Source of the DNA: Paralithodes platypus
Lineage: Eukaryota; Arthropoda; Malacostraca; Decapoda; Lithodidae
Reading direction: 5' to 3'
DNA length: 64,000 nucleotides
NCBI GenBank assembly: GCA_032716605.1
Contig: CM064512.1
Location: 27,962,640 to 28,026,639 of the forward strand
The position numbers and the translations under genes were made by a program. The notes beneath the pieces were generated by a model that was given only the letters and a program-made list of their open reading frames with translations, made no database searches and had not been told where the DNA came from. Below, in pieces: positions 56,822 through 64,000 of this stretch (positions are counted from its first letter, which is position 1; every line of letters starts with the position of its first letter).

Positions 56822-58999
56822 GTCAGTATATGTCTTATAATGGACCACTTGTGAGTTTCGGGCTGCATGGAATTTCAACATAAATATATGGGCAAAATCC
56901 TAAAATTTCAATAATCGGTTTGTTGCATAGGACGGCTATTTTCTACTTAAAATCCAACAAAAAGTTACTAATTACAGTATATACTCTATTAATTGACATG
57001 TTTTATCATCGCAATATCGTATATATAGCAACATGAAGATTAATTTAGGTTAAACATTATCATTAGGTTATATCTTGAATGTTACAATACGTATTTGCAC
57101 TCGGCCCACATATCAATGTGTCCACGCGGATACTTACCATAAATACAAGCATATTTCAATGTTTTGTGGACAAACGAATGTGCTACAAAATAATGAAATA
57201 ATATAGACTACCATTTCGCTTTGCGAAAGTATTTTTGTCAGGCCTTTGAAACATATATATATGAAATAATTATGCCCTGTTATTAATGCTAAATTACTGG
57301 AGAATTCTAAACTATTCAAAGTTTTGCTAAAAAATAATGGTTTACACAAATTTATGTATGAAATAATAAGATCATTGGACATATAGTGTGCATATTAATC
57401 ATAAATTTAATTTATATGCACCATTCTTGTATGTTTAGCATAAAACTTTTCTAAATGATCTTCGTTGTAAGCACTAAAATTATTGTCATATATAATATTT
57501 CTCACAGCACAATTCATATACTTAACACCTTACGAGCGGGCCCGTAAGGAATTTCTACTACCCGCCAAGCGGGTTTTTTTTGTACATTAAATGGCCTTGT
57601 TTCCGTGCTCTTTTTCATGCATAAACAAGAGCCAGAGCGTAATACAATTATGTATCCCTAAAAGGGCGTTAATTGAGCTTTCCAATGACACCAGAACCAT
57701 CCTCCTACGACCACGCATTCTCTTGCAACGATCGTGCAAGACGAGTGCAAAAACCATAAAATACGGTAATTTCTTGACATAATACCCTGTGTAGTGAGGG
57801 AGGGAGGGTGGATGTGTGTGGAATAAACGTCAGTAGGCCCGCGTGGAACGTGGCGAACGGTCAGAGCCCGACCTACGCTCCTCCCACCGCTCGGCTCTCT
57901 CTCAGAGCACATTAAGTGCTCAAAATTGCATGCGGCTATAGCCGGGCCCCGCTCTTTAGGTTGGGGTTCTCTTGTCCGACTATAGCCGGGTGCCGCCAAA
58001 GAGGGGTTAAATATGTATAATTTGCTGCAATTTATAATAATTAATGTCCCCAATACCTATATTAGAAATGTTGACAGTAAATATACTATTGTTTCAGTAA
58101 AAATATAACACAATTTATGGGGGAAGATAATTATTTCCCATACGACGATATCCCTAAATCCATTAGTATTTTCGTATGGGAAAAACCTTCCCCATGAATT
58201 TGATTATCCTTCCAAAAAATAAAAAAATAAACTAAGGTATATTCAATAATTATCAACATGGCTTATTTTTGTATTTTATATTTCAGATTGTACTATGTTT
58301 TCCCTCAATGCTTAACCACTTGTGGATATATCCACTATTTAATATCGACCGTATCTAGAACCATAATATGTTTGTGTAAAGGCAGAGAGGAAAGCAAGTA
58401 ACCACAATTATGTTAGTGTTCGTTGCAAGGCTTCGTTGTGATAGGGTAAGAATGGGGAAAGCAATGACTGTCACAAAATGTTTTCATTGTATTTTAATAA
58501 TAGACTGGAAGGACCATGGAAGTCCAGAACCTGACACAGCAGCACAGACAGTTTTTTGCAAGGTTGGCCTAACACAGGATGGTCACAGTCACCTCAGATA
58601 CCACAGTTGTGAGGAGTACCCTGGGTATACCCTTGGTACCCTGATTAGTTAGTTGAAGAGAGTCTGTGCAACTTTGTACGAAAGCTCGTACTGGCTCAAA
58701 ATAGTTATACCCTGGATGGAATATGAATGCATAAATCAACATTTTCGAGCAGTTTTCAGCTTCCAAATAATCTAGTATCCGGAAATGTGAGTGTGAGAGT
58801 TTGTTTAGGTTTCTTGCAGTCACTTTCATAGTACTCTCGTGTTTTGCATAGCTAGAAGCATGGTCCTTAAAGGTGATATCATTATCTGTATGGTATTTGT
58901 AGTTATAGAATATATAAATGTATGCAACGTGAAAGTAGGTAAGCGTTCGTATGTATTATTCAACTTCCTTCAGAAAACCTTTCTCTTTGTCCACACCAG
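56822..58999 (+). other. CLCA intron with a MITE
   Basis: AT-rich, bounded by GTcagt and ccacaccAG. Holds the MITE at 57522-58010. I see no further exon in it. Confidence 0.7.
57522..58010 (-). mobile_element. TTAA MITE, family 1, copy 4, in the CLCA intron
   Basis: The plus strand starts TTAACACCTTACGAGCGGG and ends GAGGGGTTAA; the reverse orientation of copies 1-3. Shared core GAGCTTTCCAATGACACC. Confidence 0.87.
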
Positions 59000-59121
59000 G
59001 TGACTCAGCTCTGTGATGCCATGAGCCACAACCCTGAGGTCCCCACCAAACAGAACGCTCTGTGTGAGGGACACTCAGCCTGGGAGGTCATGAACAAACA
59101 CCCAGACTTCGCACAACCCAG
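59000..59121 (+). CDS. CLCA-family gene, next internal exon
   Basis: A 122-bp exon between ccacaccAG (58998-58999) and CAGgtcagt (GT at 59122-59123). It continues phase 0 from the exon at 56270 and ends in phase 2. The protein reads VTQLCDAMSHN, VPTKQNALC, and SAWEVMNKHPDF, closely paralleling the CLCA segment with C...HN..APNKQN..C and a STWEVI..S.DF motif that precedes the von Willebrand A domain. Short exon, strong family pattern, and matching splice phase together make it credible. The VWA exons were not found downstream in this window. Confidence 0.82.
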
Positions 59122-59123
59122 GT

Positions 59124-59589
59124 CAGTACACCGTAGTCTGTTTTACATCTATCCTGTCTTTATCATAAGTGGGTGAACCATACAGTATGCCATGTCTCTC
59201 CTATGATTACTGTCTTGTGACTATTGTATAATTATCTTCAACAATGAAAACAAACTTTTGATATGAATCGGAGATATATTAGTTAAAAACTTGGCAATAG
59301 AGTGTTAGAAAATCAACCATGAGCAATATTCATTAAAGCTGCTTATCATTTTCGTATAGCATTTTATGGCAATTTAGTTTGCAAGATAATGTTCAAGAGT
59401 CCCCATTATATATTATTACATGTGATATATGATACAACCTTGATTATTACGTAAATAATTAGCGGCAACTAGGGAACTTTTGATTCAAAGCTTGTCATTA
59501 CAACTATCAGGAAGCCTTACTCATAGGTGAACTGTATTGTGCATCAGGATTAATTGTTGATGGTATGGCAGTGGCGGAACGCCAGCCTC
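59124..59589. other. No gene recognised (probable CLCA intron)
   Basis: AT-rich sequence after the donor site with no repeat match. Confidence 0.5.
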
Positions 59590-60285
59590 ACTGACTATAT
59601 TTTAGATGCGAGAGGAAAGAAAGGCACTGAAGCTAATGCGCATGTCAAGATGGTGTACTGAATCAAGTACCTTTAAAGTCGAAGCTGAGGCAGTGCCATA
59701 TACTGGACGTCCATACCCCAAGGCGGAGAGAACCGTAGCCCTGTAAAATAAGAGGGGCGTAGAACGATCAGCACCACAATGGACTCTGGCAACCGCTTTA
59801 AGAACATTACTCCGTCGGAGGCTACCTGCCTTCAAAGCAGCAACATGTGTCTACCAATTAAGATGGGTAACAAAGATGTGGCCAAGGAACTTAACCGAGG
59901 GGAGAAACTTGATAGCAGATCCACCCATGTGGAGGTTAAAGGAATGGCGATACAAATATCGAAGGTCTCGGTTAAAAAAAAGACAGCTTTGGTCTTGTCA
60001 AAGGAAATTTGGAATACGGTAGCTGAAGTGCATGCATGAATGGAGTGTAGTGCAACATTAAGACGCCGTTGTATATGGGACAAGCTGGACGAGGTGTAAT
60101 ATATTGCAAACTCGTTTTATGGCAGATAGAAGGTCGGGGGAGAGGAACTCACATACCAGAGGTGTGGAGAGATTTGAAAATCCTGTATCTCCAGATGGTA
60201 TTGTATATTTTTGCGATATCGAAGAATACAGCTACAGTTGGTTGTTTTTTGGAGAACCCATCACGTATCTTATGTTCTAGGTGAA
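59590..60285 (-). pseudogene. Decayed Jockey/R1-type LINE, C-terminal region
   Basis: On the minus strand: RRLNVALHSIHA and QISFDKTKAV near 60070-59995, SLRRSNVLKAVARVHCGADR near 59825-59765, and LLFYRATVLSALGYG, VYGTASASTLKVLDSVHHLD to about 59640. This is the post-RT region of a Jockey or R1-like LINE, in at least two frames with stops. The catalytic YADD region is not preserved. It lies in the presumed CLCA intron. Confidence 0.75.
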
Positions 60286-60426
60286 CGGGCTAGTGAATTG
60301 TCGAAAGGCCTGGGTGCGAGCCATTTTGATACAGGAACAACAAGTCATGCATTTCAGCATAGTGGAAAAGATGTGGATTAATCCATGATTCTACTAATTT
60401 GCATATGCATGATTTTTTTTGTTTTC

Positions 60427-60720
60427 TATATTCCAACTACTCCCTCTCGGGCATAGGCTGAGAGCCTGCACATCCAACCGCTCAACACGGTGAAGCCCGT
60501 GAGCTCTTGTTCCAGCCTAGGAAGTGAGACAAGTGAGGCACGAGCTACAACCAGCCTACAACCGAGCTATGGCTCAGCCATCAGCTGGTGCCGGGCGCCT
60601 TTTCAAACCTCCCGCGTCGGCACACCACAACTGGGCGAGGCAGCATGGCTGATATACGATGCCTCCAGTTTTCGAGTGACGGTAATTTACACCACCCGAG
60701 CATCATGTGTGCCTTCATAG
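60427..60720 (-). repeat. Dispersed repeat, copy 2
   Basis: Reverse complement matches 54240-54545 across CTCAGCCTATGCCCGAGAGG and CTGGAACAAGAGCTCACGGG. Confidence 0.6.
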
Positions 60721-60837
60721 TTCATATATTAGCAACATGTATCACATAATGTCATTATAAGTGAAGTTACAGTGTGATAAGTGCATAGATTCAAGTTTTA
60801 TAAATGCCGACGAGTGGCAAGGCCCGCGCGCGTCCTG

Positions 60838-60866
60838 GTTACCATGGTGACAGGCGGCCATCTTGA
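60838..60866. promoter_or_regulatory. X-box-like palindrome and YY1-like motif in a CpG-rich patch
   Basis: GTTACCATGGTGAC at 60838-60851 fits the RFX X-box pattern, and GGCGGCCATCTTG at 60854-60866 is the reverse of a YY1-type site. Both lie in a GC-rich patch (60805-60870) within AT-rich DNA. Promoter function is inferred only. Confidence 0.35.
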
Positions 60867-61039
60867 CCCAAGACAATAACGGGAGCATACGCACGTAGGC
60901 ACGGCTAGCTGACTGACACCCAACTCCCTTTCACTTTCATTATGTGCCTCTCTCACACACTCTGTTATTGATTGCATACTTTATCATATGTTTTATAGTT
61001 AGAATATGAGTTTTACACACTGTTTTAGTCACTTTTGAC

Positions 61040-61456
61040 CTAGAAATATGGGTTTTCAAATTGTATTTTTAGTGGGTAGACAGTGGGAGGTGGTGGTGAA
61101 GGCACTTGTGTAGCAACTTGACACCTCTCATCCTCAGCTCGTCCTGTCTGACCCCTACGATGGCCTGGCGGAATTTTGAGGAATGCAAGGGGGTCTGAGT
61201 CATCCTCCTCCTCCTCTTCCCCACTTGGTGGGGAGTCAACTATGTCAAGGGGAGCAGATGGGAAGCGATATCCCCTCTCCTCCCTATGTTCCAACATCGC
61301 GAGGCGACGAGGTAGGTCAGACATGATGTAGCCTATCTCTCGCGAAGTCAATGGGAAAACTGTCTTCCCCCTTCCGCGCATCCCCACCGCAGCTGGACTT
61401 GGGGGTTGCCAAGTATTGCCATTGTCCGACAAATTTTTAAGCAACATACCATACAA
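61040..61456 (-). CDS. Unidentified 138-codon open frame
   Basis: I do not recognise the product. It reads LTSREIGYIMSDLPRRLAML, then an acidic run GEEEEEDDSD, then a Pro-rich GQTGRAEDE and PSPPPPT tail. There is no signal peptide or membrane segment. It could be an exon, or the acidic N-terminal part of a transposase, because a TTAA-type end lies about 290 bp upstream at 61745 (reverse strand TTAACCCACTGGACCCCAGC). Part of its 5' side is duplicated in tandem at 61536-61657. It may also be chance. Confidence 0.3.
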   Translation of the reverse strand: MYGMLLKNLSDNGNTWQPPSPAAVGMRGRGKTVFPLTSREIGYIMSDLPRRLAMLEHREERGYRFPSAPLDIVDSPPSGEEEEEDDSDPLAFLKIPPGHRRGQTGRAEDERCQVATQVPSPPPPTVYPLKIQFENPYF

Positions 61457-61657
61457 ATCTAAACTCTCTAGCTACCATAGGACAAGAGTAAATATGGTCG
61501 AAAGTGGTGGTGAGATAAGTGGGTGAACTGACATCCCCCACCGGTGCGGCTGTACTTGGGGGTTGCCGAGTACTGCCCCTGTTCGGCAACATCATAAGGT
61601 ATATCCCATAGTAATTTGAACCCTCTAACTACCATAGGACATGAGTAAATAAGGTCG
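61381..61657. repeat. Tandem duplication, unit about 155 bp
   Basis: ACTTGGGGGTTGCC, then CTACCATAGGACA and GAGTAAATA occur in both 61381-61500 and 61536-61657. Confidence 0.8.
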
Positions 61658-61749
61658 ACAATTCCGACGCAGATGTTGCAGCGCTGGGGTTTAGCGTTAC
61701 ATACATTGTGTCAACGCATATGCTGCGGCGCTGGGGTCCAGTGGGTTAA

Positions 61750-62479
61750 AGGAGAGAGAAGGGGGCAGACAGTGTGTCCATTAACAGAACAAAACTTATT
61801 CCACAAAGTTGAAAGTGGGGTCCAGGATGTAAAGGAGGATATGTAAGGCTACCACGACAGTGTCTTACTATGTATGATCCTTCACTTTACCACCACACAT
61901 ACTTTATTACAAAATATTTTAAGAGCAAGACTTTCTATCATCATCGGATATAAGTTTGAAGTAGAGGTCAGGAGTGAGAAATTGTGAAAGTGAATCTCTT
62001 AATACGTCGTCGTCGTGTGGTTAAACAGTGGAGGAGACGCTCCACATAATGCTTAAAAATAACCATTTCAGCAATATTTGGTATCCACCAAGGAACTTGG
62101 CAAGGCTTTTTCTGTGAGCAGGTGAGTGGGATGTGTTGTCGTGCAATGGAGATTAAGAAAGTTGTAAAATATGTGGGGTTGTTGGCAGGGGAGGATGTCA
62201 GGGAAAAACCAGCAATTCGTTCAGAGGAACATGCATATAATGGCCAATCGGCCTTAGAGAGATTGTAACTAGTCAGTTAGGTGAAAGGTTCAGGGTGTAA
62301 GTATTGTAGACGAATTGGATAGTGATCACTGGATAAGCGAATTGAATTCATTGATGTATATCATGGCACAGCAAGAAAAAGGTCATATGGCGCCGAACAA
62401 GCTAACTTATTTGCGGAAAACTAAAATCTTAAAACAACATGAGTAAAATTAGATATCAAAGTAAAAGCAAAGCAATCAT
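61750..62479. other. No gene recognised
   Basis: Mixed-composition sequence. A small TTTCAG...GAGCAGgtgagt pair at about 62064-62123 looks exon-like, but its frame does not continue the CLCA exon. Confidence 0.5.
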
Positions 62480-62824
62480 AAAAACTGAAAGAGGCTTTCC
62501 AATGACACCTGAATCATCCTTGTACGACCACGGGCTATCTTGTAGCGATCGCGTAACCGGAGATTGAAATACGCTAAAATAAGTTCCGCCGTTTTTTCCC
62601 TGGTCTCGCGAGGTATGGCGGTAGAGTTGAGGCATATTACGTGTCATTGATGGCCCAGCGATGGTGCCGAGCGGTCGAAGCCCAGCTATCATCCATCCAA
62701 CGCGCGGACTCTCTCTCAGAGCTAATAACGTCCTCAAAATGGCACCCGTCATATGTCGGGCGCCGCAGGAGTGGCCATTATTCTCTCTCCTGTCATATGA
62801 AGGTCACTGTCGGTTGAGGGTTAA
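62480..62824 (-). mobile_element. TTAA MITE, family 1, copy 5, truncated
   Basis: Carries GGCTTTCCAATGACACCTGA, GTAGCGATCGCG and CTCTCTCTCAGAGC of family 1, and ends GAGGGTTAA at 62824. The other end is missing. Confidence 0.75.
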
Positions 62825-63190
62825 GCTGTGGAATAACCTGTTAAGTTATGGCGTAAACTGCTACGTAGCCTAACCTTTCAAAAGTCACCTTGAAAAATGT
62901 ATCTCCTCTGACTGCATCGTGCTCGAATAACATACACTTAGTTTTCTCTACAAATACTCATTTCATATCCTTCACCAAACGGCCAAGTCAGGATCAGTAG
63001 ATTTGCTGATATTTGCTTGCCTTTGTAATCCATTGTAATCGGGAATGTCTAATCGTTTTCAATCAAACCACATACTTTTCCTCACACCATAATATTCTCA
63101 TATGGAGATCAGCATACTGTGCCACTGTGTTTGCAATGCCGTAAAAAACATTACATTAATAATTTGTAATTTTGTGTACACTTACATTAG
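62825..63190. other. No gene recognised
   Basis: AT-rich sequence between a MITE and a LINE tail. Confidence 0.5.
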
Positions 63191-63192
63191 TC

Positions 63193-64000
63193 TATCTATT
63201 CTATCTATCTATCTATCTATATGCTCAGGCCCAATCCCCATTTTGGGGGTAGCCGACTCAAGACAGAGCAAGAACAGGGAAAACACAAAAACAACATAAA
63301 AAATAAAATAAACACAGATAAAAAACACAAACTCACACACATCCAGGTCACCCAGGAGAAGACCCAGAGACCAGGGTTACCAAGGTCGCTCCAGCACTCC
63401 CCCGGCCCCTGACCACCCGGAGAGGTTCCGATCTCGGCAGGCAGACATGCAGCGGAGCCAAAGCCACAAGCCCTCCGACCACTCTTCCAGGCACACCCTT
63501 CATATTAATGGTCTCCCCGGGCCAGGCGCCTGATGGACTATTATCTAGTCCAACTTGCGCCTGACCCCTTACTCCAAATGACCACGTGTTCACTCAACTA
63601 TTCACAAGCATTCTCCATTCACTCCTGTCCACCACCACTTCCCCTGCCTGATCTATAGTCATTCCTCTATCATCCAAAGCCTTTCTTACACAGTCTCTCC
63701 ATCTCAATGGGGGTCTTCCTGCCCTTCTATCTCCCCTTGTACCTGACTCACATATTCTCTTTGTAAGCCTTTCATCTCCCATTCGTTCAACATGACCATA
63801 CCAGCTCAGCACCCTTCTCTCCACTCTGGCTGACAAATGTTCCTGCTGCCCCACTCTCCTACGTATCTCTTCATTCCTCAATCTGTCTCTACGAGTAACT
63901 CCACACATACTCCTCAAGCAGCTCATCTCCATCACATCCAACCCTCTTTTCTCCTTTTTCTTCAGAGCCCATGTCTCAGCCCCATACATCACTGTTGGCA
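63193..64000 (-). mobile_element. RTE-like LINE, copy 3, 3' end; runs off the right edge
   Basis: Same 3' UTR as copies 1 and 2 (GTCAGGCGCAAGTTGGA, GCCTGGCCCGGGGAGACC on the minus strand), with a (TAGA)n tail at about 63193-63222. Confidence 0.9.
63594..64000 (-). CDS. LINE protein C-terminus, open to the window edge
   Basis: Open frame of about 135 codons entering from beyond 64000: MYGAETWALKKKEKRG, CLRSMCGVTRRDRL, NEEIRRRVGQQEHLSARV, GRPPLRWRDCVRKAL and a stop before the 3' UTR. It lacks the stop found in copy 2 and is the best preserved of the three C-termini. Whether upstream RT is intact cannot be seen. Confidence 0.85.
   Translation of the reverse strand, partial: PTVMYGAETWALKKKEKRGLDVMEMSCLRSMCGVTRRDRLRNEEIRRRVGQQEHLSARVERRVLSWYGHVERMGDERLTKRICESGTRGDRRAGRPPLRWRDCVRKALDDRGMTIDQAGEVVVDRSEWRMLVNS

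Noticed and set aside
62072..62121. Small exon-like segment with TTTCAG and CAGgtgagt
   Set aside because: Joined to the phase-2 end of the 59000 exon it gives a stop; no family similarity.

Overview
This window is eukaryotic and looks like the genome of an arthropod, most likely a decapod crustacean. Spliceosomal exons, long AT microsatellites, several LINE families, nested Ty3/Gypsy elements, Penelope-like elements and TTAA-targeting MITEs all fit that view. The taxon is inferred from element flavour, not proven. More than half of the window is identifiable mobile DNA. The only host gene I can support is a two-exon piece of a CLCA-family gene (exons 56270-56821 and 59000-59121, plus strand). 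No tRNA, rRNA, CRISPR or bacterial-type operon was seen. Layout, left third: 1-5846 is an RTE-like LINE on the minus strand, split inside its endonuclease gene by a plus-strand Jockey/CR1-type LINE (1867-5247). 5847-12838 is mostly non-coding, with SINE-like repeats, TTAA MITEs and a decayed LINE (10605-12410). 12839-16500 holds a triplet microsatellite and a roughly 3 kb block of long repeat units studded with TGACCTT motifs. 16548-18785 is a 5'-truncated RTE-like LINE. Middle (20006-46436): a stack of three LTR retrotransposons sits in one AT microsatellite. Ty3-A (plus strand, 20006-37611) has its 5' LTR split by Ty3-B (minus strand, 21048-29224). Ty3-C (minus strand, 37640-46436) lies next to it. 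Ty3-B is young (LTRs about 1% different by eye) and keeps intact gag and protease frames but has lost most of pol. Ty3-B and Ty3-C keep an integrase C-terminal remnant between protease and RT, which is the pol order of Gmr1-like elements. Right third: a large inverted repeat (arms 46526-47482 and 48038-49632) carries a MITE in one arm and a LINE tail in the other. Next come two head-to-head Penelope-like elements (49652-53989), SINE-like sequences, the CLCA exons, a decayed LINE, an unidentified minus ORF at 61040-61456, and a third RTE-like LINE 3' end running off the right edge. Because so many repeats occur in pairs (two LTRs, two inverted arms, tandem units), several insertions can be read against an empty paralogous site inside the same window. 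This gives direct evidence for TTAA duplication by the MITEs and for a 12-bp target duplication by one LINE copy.
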